Source: Streptomyces zagrosensis (GTDB lineage: Bacteria; Actinomycetota; Actinomycetes; Streptomycetales; Streptomycetaceae). From it: a stretch of DNA of 64,000 nt. Position 1 is the stretch's first letter; each line of letters opens with the position of its first letter. Shown here piece after piece: positions 37,109 to 45,781 of this stretch. The position numbers were made by a program, and so were the translations under genes. Under the pieces are notes generated by a model that worked only from the letters and a program-made list of their open reading frames with translations, searched no databases and was not told the origin of the DNA. The stretch lies in contig NZ_JACHJL010000002.1 of the NCBI RefSeq assembly GCF_014203645.1, forward strand, positions 496,001 to 560,000, written 5' to 3'.

Positions 37109-37579
37109 ATGGAAACCCGGATCAACCCCATGGCCAACGAGGTCGGGGCGAAGTGGGCCAGGTACATCATCTCGTCGAACAAGGTCATCACCGACTCGGC
37201 GCTGCCGAAGGCGGTGCAGGAACTGGTGAAGATCCGCGCCAGCCAGATCAACGGCTGCGGCGGCTGCCTCGACATGCACACCAAGGACGCGGTGGCCGCC
37301 GGCGAGAGCCAGGTGCGGATCAACCTCGTCGGGGCGTGGCGGGAGACCACCGTCTACACCGAGGCGGAGCGGGCGGCGCTGGAACTCACTGAGCAGGGCA
37401 CCCGCCTCGCCGATTCCAGTGGCGTCAACGACGAGGCGTGGGCGAACGCGGCGAAGCACTTCGACGAGGACCAGCTCATGGCCCTGGTGGCCCTGATCTG
37501 CGTGATCAACGCCTTCAACCGACTGAACGTGATCACCCAGACGCCCGGCGGCGAGTACCAGCCCGGCCAGTTCGGCTGA
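37109..37579 (+). CDS. Carboxymuconolactone decarboxylase (AhpD-like) family protein
   Basis: 156 aa, ATG at 37109 with AAGGAG upstream. A single-domain CMD/AhpD protein: VKIRASQINGCGGCLDMHTK DA carries the CxxC plus histidine typical of AhpD-like peroxidase or thiol-disulfide activity, and NAFNRLNVITQTPGGEYQPG ends the fold. Genes of this family are the standard neighbours and targets of ECF41 sigma factors. Probably protects against a peroxide or reactive organic compound; the substrate is unknown. A 10-bp hairpin (37591-37619) follows. Confidence 0.9.
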   Translation: METRINPMANEVGAKWARYIISSNKVITDSALPKAVQELVKIRASQINGCGGCLDMHTKDAVAAGESQVRINLVGAWRETTVYTEAERAALELTEQGTRLADSSGVNDEAWANAAKHFDEDQLMALVALICVINAFNRLNVITQTPGGEYQPGQFG

Positions 37580-37590
37580 CACGCCCCCCA

Positions 37591-37619
37591 GGCGGATTCG
37601 GGACGGCCTCGAATCCGCC
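37591..37619 (+). terminator. Hairpin between CMD and DoxX genes
   Basis: GGCGGATTCG (37591-37600) and CGAATCCGCC (37610-37619), a perfect 10-bp stem with a 9-nt loop, no T tract. It could attenuate read-through or stabilise the upstream mRNA. Confidence 0.5.
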
Positions 37620-37656
37620 GCCTCCGCCACCGAAGGCATCACCAAGGACAAGACTC

Positions 37657-38043
37657 ATGAACACCGCACTGTGGATCACCACCGGCCTGCTGACCGCCGT
37701 CTTCCTACTCTCCGGCTTCGGGAAACTGTTCGTCCCCCGGGAAAAGATGGCCGCGATGGGCGACGCCGCGCGCTGGGTCCTCGACTGCAAACCCGGCGCC
37801 CTCAAGGCCATCGGAGCACTCGAGATACTCGGCGCCGCGGGCCTCGTCCTGCCCGCCCTACTCGGCATCGCGCCGATCCTGGTGCCGCTGGCGGCCACCG
37901 GCCTGGCCCTGATCATGACCGGCGCCGTGATCCTGCGGGCTCGCCGCGGCGAACCCAAAGCCGCACTGCTGGACGGGGGCTACCTCGCCCTGACGGCCTT
38001 CGTGGCGGTCGGCCGCTTCGCACTGGAACCCTTCACCGGCTGA
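37657..38043 (+). CDS. DoxX family membrane protein
   Basis: 128 aa, ATG at 37657. Four predicted membrane helices: residues ~5-25 (LWITTGLLTAVFLLSGFGKL), 50-68, 72-92 and 105-122. The first helix with SGFGKLFVPREKM and GALEILGAAGLVLPALLGIA matches DoxX-like quinone-associated membrane proteins. Same strand as the ECF41 sigma factor and CMD genes, so it probably belongs to the same stress unit. The biochemical role is unproven. Confidence 0.85.
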   Translation: MNTALWITTGLLTAVFLLSGFGKLFVPREKMAAMGDAARWVLDCKPGALKAIGALEILGAAGLVLPALLGIAPILVPLAATGLALIMTGAVILRARRGEPKAALLDGGYLALTAFVAVGRFALEPFTG

Positions 38044-38324
38044 CCGGTCCCTCACGGGGCACCGATGAAACAGGTCGGGGCCTATGCGGCCACCAGCGTA
38101 GGTCGCTTTCCGCGCTGATGTTGATCAGTGCACACCACCGCCGCCTCCGCCTCAGAGGTCAGCTCATGCTCAACACGGTGAACCTGACAGAGAAGCGCTC
38201 GCTGCCCGGCTGGTGGCCGGCAGTTGATCAGGTGGCGGGTGGGGGCGGCACGGGTGGGGGCGGCCGGTGCATGGGGATGGCTCGGGGCCGTGGTGGGTGC
38301 GCGGTGGTACGGGGGCGGGGGCGG

Positions 38325-39215
38325 TTAGCGGTTCAGCACGCTCTCGATGACGGCCGCCACGCCGTCATCGGAGTTGGCCGGGGCCTGCCGGGTGGTCGCG
38401 GCGAGGACCGAGGGGTGGGCGTTGGCCATCGCGTACGGCATCCCGGCCCAGGCCAGCATCTCCAGGTCATTGGGCATGTCGCCAAAGGCCATCACCTCAT
38501 CGCGGGTGATGCCGCGCTCGGCACAGCACTGGGCCAAGGTGCTGGCCTTGCTGACACCGAGACCGCTGATCTCCAGGAGTGCGGTGGGGCTGGAGCGGGT
38601 GAAGGAGGCATGGGCCCCGGCGGACGTACGGGCCAGGGTGAGAAAGTCGTCGGGGGCCAGTTCGGGGTGGTAGGCGAGCACCTTGATGATCGGCTGGTCC
38701 GCCTGCTCCGCGTCGTCGGCCAGCAGTTTCTCCGCGGGACCTATCGATGTGGCGGCGTCGAAGGACAGTGGCGGGTACAGCGGTTCGTTATGGATGCCGC
38801 CGGTCCGCTCGACCGCGAACGAGGTCCCCGGCGCGGCAGCGCGCAGCGCGTGGACGACGGCGAGCGCATCGTCGCGGAGCAGCGGGCGCACCCGTACAAA
38901 GCGCAGGCCCTGGTGCAGGTCCACGACGGCCGCTCCATTGGCGCAGATGGCTAGGCCGTGACCGTGTACGTGATCGCTGACGACGCTCATCCAGCGTGCC
39001 GGACGGCCGGTGACGAAGAAGACATCGATGCCAGCGGCCTCGGCAGCGGCCAGCGCAGCGATGGTGCGGTCGGACACGGACTTGTCGTCCCGCAGCAGGG
39101 TGCCGTCCAGATCGGTCGCGATGAGCCGGGGCACGGCGGGCGGTGCGGGGGCAGAGCCTGCGCCACCGGAGGTGGGAGGTTTGGGCTGCTCAGTAGCTGG
39201 AGTCACGGCCTCCAT
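38325..39215 (-). CDS. HAD hydrolase, Cof/IIB subfamily
   Basis: 296 aa. ATG at 39215 (MEAVTPATEQPKPP); the ~28-residue Pro/Ala-rich start precedes motif I, LIATDLDGTLLRDDKSVSDR. Motif II is VFFVTGRPARW, motif III the lysine in GLGVSKASTLAQCCAERGI, and motif IV GDMPNDLEMLAWAGMPYAMANA. The C2B cap lies between motifs II and III. Such enzymes dephosphorylate sugar phosphates, FMN or PLP with loose specificity. Preceded on its left by a ~281-bp stretch (38044-38324) with no convincing gene. Confidence 0.88.
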   Translation of the reverse strand: MEAVTPATEQPKPPTSGGAGSAPAPPAVPRLIATDLDGTLLRDDKSVSDRTIAALAAAEAAGIDVFFVTGRPARWMSVVSDHVHGHGLAICANGAAVVDLHQGLRFVRVRPLLRDDALAVVHALRAAAPGTSFAVERTGGIHNEPLYPPLSFDAATSIGPAEKLLADDAEQADQPIIKVLAYHPELAPDDFLTLARTSAGAHASFTRSSPTALLEISGLGVSKASTLAQCCAERGITRDEVMAFGDMPNDLEMLAWAGMPYAMANAHPSVLAATTRQAPANSDDGVAAVIESVLNR

Positions 39216-39418
39216 ACTTCCGCATCGGCGCGCACTGGTGTGCGTACGGGCGCGCCGCTGAGCCGTGCGCCCCATCACTCCGGGGCGGGAGTAGGCGGCC
39301 GGGCGGCGGGCCCTGGGGGCTGGGGGCCGGGGTCGGGCGTCGGGGCCGCGGGGTCTGCCCCCTGCCCAGCCGCTGCTCGCCCCCTGCCCCGCCCTTGCTC
39401 GCCCGTGCGCGCGACCGA

Positions 39419-40324
39419 TCAGCCGAGTTGCGCGGGCGCCTCGGTCGCGATCTTCTCGAAGACGGCCTGGTCCGTGGCGAAGTCCGAGTCCGGAATAGGG
39501 GCGTGCAGCACGATTTCGGTGAAGCCGAGTTCCGCATGCCGACCCGCGAAGTCCACGAAGGCGTCGAGGGATTCCAGGGGACGGTTGCGGTCTGGGGTGA
39601 ACCCCGTGAGCAGGATCTTGTCCAGTTCGGCCACGTCGCGGTCGATCTCCGCACACGCTGCGCCAAGCCTGCCGATTTGTCCTCGGATCGCTTCGCGCGA
39701 CTCCTCGGGCGTGCCCGTATCGAAGAGCTTGGGGTCCCCCGTGGTCACCCATGCCTGCCCGTGCCGGGCGGTGAGCTTCAGACCGCGGGGGCCGGTGGCC
39801 GCGACGGCGAAGGGCAGCCGCGGGCGCTGCACACACCCGGGGATGTTGCGCGCCTGGTGCGCGGAGTAGAAGGCCCCTTCGTAGGTCACCGAGTCCTCGG
39901 ACAGGAGCCGGTCGAGTAGTGGCACGAACTCCTGGAATCGGTCGGCGCGTGCACGCGGCGTCCAGGGCTCCGCACCGTTACCCAGCAGCGTTGTGGCGTC
40001 GAAGCCGCTGCCGCCGGCGCCGATACCGAGCGTGATGCGTCCGCCGGAGATGTCATCGAGCGCGATGAGTTCCTTGGCGAGGGTCACCGGGTGCCGGAAG
40101 TTGGGTGAGGTGACGAGCGTGCCCAAACGCATGCGCTCGGTGGCCGCAGCGGCGGCGGTCAGGGTGGGTATCGCCCCGAACCACGGGCCGTCTCGGAACG
40201 TCCGCCAGGACAGATGGTCGTAGGTGTAGGCGGTGTGGAAACCCAGTTCCTCCGCACGCTGCCAGCGCTCGCGGCCGTCTTCGTGCCAGCGGTGGACGGG
40301 AAGGATCACGGTGCTCAGGTGCAT
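39419..40324 (-). CDS. LLM class flavin/F420-dependent oxidoreductase
   Basis: 301 aa, ATG at 40324 (MHLSTVILPVHRWHEDGRER). A luciferase-like TIM barrel: ELGFHTAYTYDHLSWRTFRD, RMRLGTLVTSPNFRHPVTLA, LDDISGGRITLGIGAGGSGF and AATGPRGLKLTARHGQAWVT. In actinobacteria these enzymes usually use F420 or FMN; the substrate is unknown. A decayed fragment matching residues ~40-80 lies 420 bp upstream on the same strand, beyond a darT relic. Confidence 0.87.
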   Translation of the reverse strand: MHLSTVILPVHRWHEDGRERWQRAEELGFHTAYTYDHLSWRTFRDGPWFGAIPTLTAAAAATERMRLGTLVTSPNFRHPVTLAKELIALDDISGGRITLGIGAGGSGFDATTLLGNGAEPWTPRARADRFQEFVPLLDRLLSEDSVTYEGAFYSAHQARNIPGCVQRPRLPFAVAATGPRGLKLTARHGQAWVTTGDPKLFDTGTPEESREAIRGQIGRLGAACAEIDRDVAELDKILLTGFTPDRNRPLESLDAFVDFAGRHAELGFTEIVLHAPIPDSDFATDQAVFEKIATEAPAQLG

Positions 40325-40380
40325 AGGGACGACGATACGAGAAGGTGAGGTTCACGCCGACCGTGGCATTAGTGCGGCCT

Positions 40381-40659
40381 ATGCTGCGGCATCATGACGG
40401 CATCATCGACCCCCGCCTCCCGCACTTCACGCATGGGGAGAACCTTGCGGGGATCGCAGCGTCCGGACTTGTTGCCGACCAGCACAAACCCGCTGGGACA
40501 GTCGAGTGCGCGGACCTGAGTATCAAAGAGCGGCGTCGTAGTCAGGCCGTGTCAGCGGGTCCGGGGGGCGTAGTCGCCGATTATGCACCGTTCTACTTCG
40601 CACCACGGTCGCCGATGCTGTACCGCATCCACCTCCACCGCATGGGCCCGGCTTCATGA
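40381..40659 (+). pseudogene. Truncated DarT (DNA ADP-ribosyltransferase toxin), N-terminal part only
   Basis: Encodes DPRLPHFTHGENLAGIAASG, then LSIKERRRSQAVSAGPGGVV and ADYAPFYFAPRSPMLYRIH before a new 8-residue end and TGA. This is the first ~85 residues of DarT (DUF4433), which ADP-ribosylates thymidine in single-stranded DNA. FTH..NL, IKxRR and PGG.VxDYxPFYFxPRSPMLY are family hallmarks. Full DarT is about 200 aa. The C-terminal half with the catalytic glutamate is missing, and no DarG macrodomain antitoxin is nearby. The truncated protein should be inactive. Confidence 0.8.
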
Positions 40660-40744
40660 GACGCGTTTCTTTACAGCGGCTGCTCACTAGCCGCAGGGTG
40701 AGCGCCTCATCGCCGGGTGCCCCTGTTCGCGAAACCGCAGGTCA

Positions 40745-40864
40745 GCGCATGATGCGTGCATGAGGTTCGACCGACGTGACGAGCGTGTCCCACCGCGGTC
40801 GCTCGGTGGCCGTCGTGGCGGTAACGGCCAGCGCGGGGAGCGCCCCCCACGTCCAGTCGCGGAA
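40745..40864 (-). pseudogene. Relic of an LLM oxidoreductase gene
   Basis: The minus strand reads FRDWTWGALPALAVTATTAT ERPRWDTLVTSVEPH. This aligns with FRDGPWFGAIPTLTAAAAAT ERMRLGTLVTSPNFRH of the intact LLM gene at 39419-40324. About 40 residues survive; the rest is lost and no start is evident. It is therefore a duplicate or paralogue remnant in the same orientation as the intact copy. Confidence 0.65.
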
Positions 40865-40889
40865 GCTTTCAGCGTGCTTGGGGTGGCGG

Positions 40890-41184
40890 GTGCGTGAAGT
40901 GCGCGCCGGCGTGATCGCGGGGAGTCGCAACGGGATCGTGGGGAGCCGAAACGGGACGGAGCCGTTCCGCCGCAGGACTATGCCGTTCCGCGACAGGATC
41001 GAGATCTTCCGCGACAGGACGGAGACCTTCCGCCCCTCCTGATGACGAGAAGATGGCTGGTCAGGCAACTATCGGTAAACGGATCAGAGACGCACGCTGA
41101 CTATGTAGGTCATCTGACTGATGGCTGCCAACGCCAGGCTGCCATGCCTTCACAGCACCTAGACGCGCGCCTAGGGTCCGCTGT
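40890..41184. other. Intergenic with short 20-21-bp tandem repeats
   Basis: At about 40905-41038 are repeats of TTCCGCGACAGGATCGAGAT type and of GGGGAGYCGNAACGGGA type. No gene is supported. The region lies between the LLM relic and the methyltransferase gene, whose promoter should be near 41090-41170. Confidence 0.5.
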
Positions 41185-42087
41185 GTGAAGTTCCACAGCT
41201 CTCTGATCGCCTCCCGTTCCGCCCGTCGCGCGCTGCGGCCCGTACTTGATCAGCTTGATCAGCGCATTGACCGCAAACTTCGCTCAGCCCGCCGTGAACT
41301 CACCGTCCTTCGCGAGGAGCTGCGCAAGGCCCACTCCACCGAACTGCTGCTCGGCCGCGACGGCAGGTTGACCGACCGGCAGCCAAGCCGGGAGGAGATC
41401 GTGGAACTCGCAGCCCAGATCGCCGTCCTGACCGGCCGGGACGGTGCGTACAAGGAAACCGTCCTTGCTTACCGCACCCTGGTCGAACTGGAAAACCGGG
41501 GCGTCGGCCGCATCGCCGGCTCCACCCGCAACATCCTCGGCAAGCTCACCGCGACGCCGCTGCTGAATCCGCCGAACGGCGAAATTTTGGAGATCGGCAC
41601 GCTGTACGGGCTCTTCGCCGGCGGTATGGCCCGCCAGTTGCTGCGCGCCGGCCTCCCGTACGAGCTGACCATCGTGGACCCGCTCTCCCCCGTACAGCTC
41701 CAGCCCGGCTTCGAAATCTCATCCGACCCATCGGGCACCCCTGTTACCGAGGCCGTGGTGCGCGCCAACCTTGGTTACGCCGGGGTCGATGACGCGCGGC
41801 TGCGGCTGTGCAAGGGGTTTTCCGAGGACCCCGCCGTACGCGAGGAGCTGTCCGACCGGCAGTACGGTGTCGTGATCATCGATGGTGATCACTCCTTCGA
41901 AGGCGTCGCCAACGACCTGGAGTGGACCGAACGGGTCGCCGCACCCGGCGCCGTCGTGGTCATGGATGACTACGGTGACGGTCGGTGGGCCGGTGTGCGC
42001 GAGGCCACCGAGAAGCGACTTGCGGGAGAGACCCGACTCCGCATGATCGGCCAGGTAGCGACGAGCGCCTTCCTGCGCGCGATCTGA
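41185..42087 (+). CDS. Class I SAM-dependent methyltransferase
   Basis: 300 aa, GTG at 41185. The first ~90 residues are helical and basic, possibly a coiled coil (DQLDQRIDRKLRSARRELTV). The Rossmann domain (~125-300) has motif I GEILEIGTLYGLFAGGMARQ, an acidic residue after beta2 (ELTIVDPLSP), and VVIIDGDHSFEGVANDLEWT with VVMDDYGDGRW, as in the Methyltransf_24/CmcI-like family. The acceptor is unknown. It stands alone. Confidence 0.8.
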   Translation: MKFHSSLIASRSARRALRPVLDQLDQRIDRKLRSARRELTVLREELRKAHSTELLLGRDGRLTDRQPSREEIVELAAQIAVLTGRDGAYKETVLAYRTLVELENRGVGRIAGSTRNILGKLTATPLLNPPNGEILEIGTLYGLFAGGMARQLLRAGLPYELTIVDPLSPVQLQPGFEISSDPSGTPVTEAVVRANLGYAGVDDARLRLCKGFSEDPAVREELSDRQYGVVIIDGDHSFEGVANDLEWTERVAAPGAVVVMDDYGDGRWAGVREATEKRLAGETRLRMIGQVATSAFLRAI

Positions 42088-42375
42088 GCTCCGCGCGGGC
42101 CGGGGTCGGGACGATCTGAGCCTCGCGCGGGCCGGGGCGGGACGATCTAGGCATCGCGCGGGCCGGGCTCGGCATGGCGGGCTGGGCGTTGCTCGGCTGG
42201 GCTTCCGGGGATTTTTCCGGCCGGGTCCGCTGCGCTCGGCTGGCCGCCTTTCCTCTTTCGAGCTCCAGGTTTTTGTCCGGGTGCCGTGTCTCGGCATGGC
42301 ACCCGGACCTCTGTGTTTATCTCACGAATACCCCACAAAGGGGGAGAATCGGAAGAGAGCGCAGAGGAGGGGCTC
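42088..42375. repeat. Intergenic with ~32-bp tandem repeat and a strong hairpin
   Basis: Three diverged units of about 32 bp (GATCTGAGCCTCGCGCGGGC CGG...) lie at 42083-42178. Further on, GTCCGGGTGCC (42275-42285) pairs with GGCACCCGGAC (42298-42308), an 11-bp stem, 68 bp before htpX. It may end the methyltransferase transcript or sit in the htpX leader. No gene seen. Confidence 0.65.
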
Positions 42376-43278
42376 ATGTCACGTACGCGATTCGCGCCCG
42401 ACCGAGGGCTCGCCACCCGCATGGTCAGCACCATGTTCCTGATTGGGCTGCTCTACGTCGTCATCGTCGGCGTCCTGGTGGCGCTGCTGGGCAATGCGTG
42501 GCCTCTGATCGTGCTCCTGGTGGGCGGGATGTTCATCGCCCAGTTCTGGTTCAGCGACCGGATCGCGGCATTCAGCATGGGCGCACGCGAGGTCACCCCG
42601 GACCAGGCGCCCGAGCTGCATGGCGCCGTAGACCGGCTGTGCGCACTCGCCGACATGCCCAAGCCGCGGGTGGCCATCGCCGACAGCGACGTACCGAACG
42701 CCTTCGCCACCGGCCGTAGCCAGCGCAAGGCGCTGGTCTGTGCCACCACCGGGCTGCTGCGACGCCTGGAGCCAGAAGAGCTGGAGGGCGTCCTCGCACA
42801 CGAGCTGTCGCATGTGGCGCACCGCGATGTCGCGGTGATGACCATCGCCTCGTTCCTCGGCGTCCTGGCCGGGCTGATCACCCGTATGGCGCTATGGGGC
42901 GGTCTCAGCCGGGGCAACAACCGTGACAACGGCCTCGGTGCCGCGCTCCTGCTCGTCCCTCTCGTCAGCGCCGTCGTCTACGTCATCAGCTACCTGCTGA
43001 CCCGGCTGCTCTCCCGCTATCGCGAGCTGTCCGCCGACCGCGCCGCCGCGCTGCTGACCGGTCGGCCTTCCGCGCTCGCTGCCGCGCTGACCAAGGTGAC
43101 CGGCGAGATGGCGCAGATACCCACCCGCGATCTGCGCCAGGCCGAGCCGTACAACGCCTTCTACTTCGCCCCCGCCTTCTCTGGCCGCAGCTTCAGCAAG
43201 CTGCTCTCGTCACATCCGACGCTGGAACAGCGGCTCGACCAGCTCGGCCGGATTTCGGCCCAGCTGGGCCGCCCCTGA
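42376..43278 (+). CDS. htpX: HtpX family membrane zinc metalloprotease
   Basis: 300 aa, ATG at 42376 with GAGGAGG upstream. Two N-terminal helices (residues ~15-60), then the M48 domain with the zinc motif VLAHELSHVAHRD (about residue 140-150), two further helices (ALLLVPLVSAVVYVISYLL) and the third ligand in SRYRELSADRAAALL. HtpX degrades damaged membrane proteins at the inner membrane. The downstream pspAB gene is its usual partner in actinobacteria and archaea. Confidence 0.93.
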   Translation: MSRTRFAPDRGLATRMVSTMFLIGLLYVVIVGVLVALLGNAWPLIVLLVGGMFIAQFWFSDRIAAFSMGAREVTPDQAPELHGAVDRLCALADMPKPRVAIADSDVPNAFATGRSQRKALVCATTGLLRRLEPEELEGVLAHELSHVAHRDVAVMTIASFLGVLAGLITRMALWGGLSRGNNRDNGLGAALLLVPLVSAVVYVISYLLTRLLSRYRELSADRAAALLTGRPSALAAALTKVTGEMAQIPTRDLRQAEPYNAFYFAPAFSGRSFSKLLSSHPTLEQRLDQLGRISAQLGRP

Positions 43279-43377
43279 TCGCCCAGTCCCTCGTGTGAGC
43301 CATGGCCCGACCCTCGACCCCTGGCCGCCGCACTGTCATCTGCTCGCAAGTACATGCCATCCCGGAAGGACAGCCCC

Positions 43378-43962
43378 GTGGGCTTTTTGGACACCCTGCT
43401 CGGACGGAGCAAGCCGGCCCGTCCCCATCTCGACCAGCTCTTCGCGCTGCCATCGGCAGCGATCGCGCTGGAGGCGGGTGCCGGGTTCACCCCGACCGGG
43501 CTGGGCTCGGTGTGCTTCGCGAGTGTGGAGGGTGGCGCGTTCGCCGGGCTGCAACAAGAGGTGCGTGACCTGCTCGACGCCGATACCGAACGCGGCGGCA
43601 TCCCGGTCGAGTTCAGCCAGGATGGCTACGGCTTCACCTGGCTGCTCACCCGGCACGCCCCACAGGACAGCGCTGGCCTCGTCAATGACCTACATGCCGT
43701 CAACACCACGCTGCGCGACGGCGGGTTCGGGCCGCAACTGCTCTGCTCGCTGCTGAGTTTCCGCGACGCCCAGGATCGGCCGCTCGCGCTCGTCTACCTC
43801 TACAAGCGCGGCACCTTCTACCCCTTCGCCCCGCTACCCGGCACCACCGACAAGCGGGATAACGGGCTTGAACTCCAGGTGCGAGCGCTACTCGCGGAAG
43901 ATCTAAGGATCGAGAAGGAACTGGGCCGCTGGTTCCCGGTATGGGGCGCGCCGGGGCTGTAG
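43378..43962 (+). CDS. PspA-associated protein PspAB
   Basis: 194 aa. GTG at 43378 (VGFLDTLLGRSKPARPHLDQ) with GGAAGGA upstream; ATG at 43354 is upstream in frame. LFALPSAAIALEAGAGFTPT, VEFSQDGYGFTWLLTRH, LVNDLHAVNTTLRDGGFGPQ and LVYLYKRGTFYPFAPL match the PspAB family. The protein is soluble. It occurs with HtpX and PspA membrane-stress systems; its mechanism is unknown. It starts 99 bp after htpX on the same strand. Confidence 0.85.
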   Translation: MGFLDTLLGRSKPARPHLDQLFALPSAAIALEAGAGFTPTGLGSVCFASVEGGAFAGLQQEVRDLLDADTERGGIPVEFSQDGYGFTWLLTRHAPQDSAGLVNDLHAVNTTLRDGGFGPQLLCSLLSFRDAQDRPLALVYLYKRGTFYPFAPLPGTTDKRDNGLELQVRALLAEDLRIEKELGRWFPVWGAPGL

Positions 43963-44000
43963 ACGACTGGCGGGAACGGACGCCGGCGGCGGGTGCACGG

Positions 44001-44537
44001 TCAGCGGGTGATCCTGTTCAGCCAGGGCGTCAGGCTCCACATTCCGAAGATCAATTCCTTATACGTGACGTCGCCTGGCAGCGGAACGATCAGCGTCTGC
44101 GAGGGCGGGAACGTCCGTGCCCGTACCCATGCGGACCCGCCGTAGACGGCGTCGAGGAACGCGGGCAGCCGTTCGCGGGGTACGCCGACGAACTCCACGC
44201 CGTCCACGGTGATGTTCGCGTCGCCCTCGCTGAATGTCTGGATCTCTACCGCGGGCGAGCCATCGATTTCGATGAACGCCTCGTGCGGAAGCGAACCGTC
44301 CGGGTCCGCCACGGTGAACGCCCCGGCGCTGGAGCGTCGGCCGGACTGGTCGGCGCCGATGGAATGCTCCACGACGATCCGCCGGCCGTGGCGCTCCGCC
44401 GTGGCCCGCACGACGGCGACGGCGCTTTCGGTGCTGGTGACGCGGTGGTCGCCGCCCTCGTCTCCGCCGCCCCCGCCGTGCCCGTCTCCCTCGCCGTCTC
44501 CGGTGCTCGCATCCCGTGCGGAGTCCCTAGGTCCCAT
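44001..44537 (-). CDS. Hypothetical protein
   Basis: 178 aa, ATG at 44537, with no strong ribosome site. Not recognised. Residues 1-~33 are Asp/Gly/Arg low-complexity. The rest looks like a compact alpha/beta domain: AVAVVRATAERHGRRIVVEH, EAFIEIDGSPAVEIQTFSEG, VEFVGVPRERLPAFLDAVYG and VPLPGDVTYKELIFGMWSLT. No signal peptide or membrane helix is seen. Convergent with pspAB. Confidence 0.65.
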   Translation of the reverse strand: MGPRDSARDASTGDGEGDGHGGGGGDEGGDHRVTSTESAVAVVRATAERHGRRIVVEHSIGADQSGRRSSAGAFTVADPDGSLPHEAFIEIDGSPAVEIQTFSEGDANITVDGVEFVGVPRERLPAFLDAVYGGSAWVRARTFPPSQTLIVPLPGDVTYKELIFGMWSLTPWLNRITR

Positions 44538-44724
44538 GGGTTGTCATGATGCCTTACGGCGCCCTGACGCCGAGCGCCGAATTGGCTGCACCAGACGCAC
44601 GTTGAGGGCCGGTGCGACGGGTGCGACCGGTGCGACCGGTAAGGCCAGCATGGTCGATGAAGCCGGTCAGGCCGGCCGCATGCGCGGGGTGGTCGGTGCG
44701 TCATGCGGCCGGGACGGTGCAGGC

Positions 44725-45294
44725 TCAGCCGTAGTTGACGGCGTCGTCAACGTTGTTCTGCCAGTAGGTCACGTACGGGTCGTTGACGTAGGTCTTGCCG
44801 CCCGGCAGGTTCACGACGACCTCGCGCCCGGCGCTGCCGTTGCCGTCGCCGCGGCTGAAGTACAGGCCGAGCTTCGACGTGTAGTAGCCGTCGTTGCTGT
44901 CGTCCGCGGCCGACGAGGTTTGCACGGAGGCGTACGCGGACTGGCCCGGCTTCAGCGTGACCACGGCCTGCGGCTTGGTGTCCTTCCACACCTGCGCCGG
45001 GGACTGGGCGTCGTCGTGGAACCGCAGGTACGCGTAGTTGTAGGCGTAGCAGGTCTTCTTGGACGTGTTCTTCGCGGTGATCAGCAGGTGGTTGATCGGG
45101 CGCTGGAGCTTCTGCACGGTCACCTTGGTCTCCGCCGTGGTGCAGGTAACCGCCTTGGCGGACTTGGCGCTCTGGGAGCCGGCGGCCGAGGCCGAGCCGG
45201 CACCGAACGCCGTGACGCTCACGGCCGCCACGGCGGCGAGCGCGGCACCGCGCAGGACACGAGTGGAAAGAGCGGAAGCGACAGAGAAAGCCAT
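44725..45294 (-). CDS. Secreted DUF4232-type protein
   Basis: 189 aa, ATG at 45294. A clear Sec signal peptide: MAFSVASALSTRVLRGAALA AVAAVSVTAFGAGSASAAGS, with likely cleavage after ASA or SAA near residue 37. The mature part has CTTAETKVTVQKLQRPINHL, NTSKKTCYAYNYAYLRF and LKPGQSAYASVQTSSAADD, like DUF4232 domains of extracellular actinobacterial proteins. Two cysteines may form a disulfide. Function unknown. Confidence 0.82.
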   Translation of the reverse strand: MAFSVASALSTRVLRGAALAAVAAVSVTAFGAGSASAAGSQSAKSAKAVTCTTAETKVTVQKLQRPINHLLITAKNTSKKTCYAYNYAYLRFHDDAQSPAQVWKDTKPQAVVTLKPGQSAYASVQTSSAADDSNDGYYTSKLGLYFSRGDGNGSAGREVVVNLPGGKTYVNDPYVTYWQNNVDDAVNYG

Positions 45295-45598
45295 GATGTC
45301 CCCTGAGATAGTCGATGCCCGGTGTTCCCGACATCAAGTAGCTTCGCCCCCTGCCCTAACAGGCCGCTAATAGCCGGTTGGTGCCCTGGCATCGCATCCG
45401 TAACGGGGTCTACCCGGAGCTTGCGCCCACGCGATGGGTAACGGTTGGCGGTGGTCGGTGTGGTGCGTTGGGACGCGCTGTGGCGCGGCAAGGTTCGGGG
45501 GCGCACGCAGGGCTTAGCGATGCTCGGCCGCTCCGAGGTACTCGGCACGGACGAAGGGCTTTGCGACGCTGGAGCCCATGCCATCGCGGCTGAGCGGG

Positions 45599-45746
45599 CT
45601 ACGGGTGAGGCTTGCACTTGAGGAACGCCGGCCCGTACTCCGGTGTCGGCGATGCCCTCGGTGATGTCCCTGATGAACAGCTCGGTCAGGGGCTCAGGCC
45701 GGTCGATGATCTCGCCGGGCCCGCGATAGACGAACTGCTGCGGCAT
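45599..45746 (-). pseudogene. Relic of a phosphotriesterase-family gene
   Basis: The minus strand reads FVYRGPGEIIDRPEPLTELF, then IRDITEGIADTGVRAG. A one-base shift gives FLKCKPHP and a stop. ELF(I/V)RDITEGI..TGVRAGFLK is a core motif of phosphotriesterase-like (PTE) amidohydrolases. Only about 50 residues from the middle of the protein survive, with a frameshift. Confidence 0.65.
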
Positions 45747-45781
45747 GTCGTCGGGACCCGACCTTCCAGGCTCCCTCCCCG

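Noticed and set aside
37671..38954. A 427-codon frame covering the DoxX gene and the region after it
   Set aside because: It is out of frame with DoxX and antisense to the HAD gene, with no domain. A short stretch from ATG 38166 (MLNTVNLTEKRSLPGWWPAV) faintly recalls the start of a cupin, but about 20 residues are too few to call a relic.
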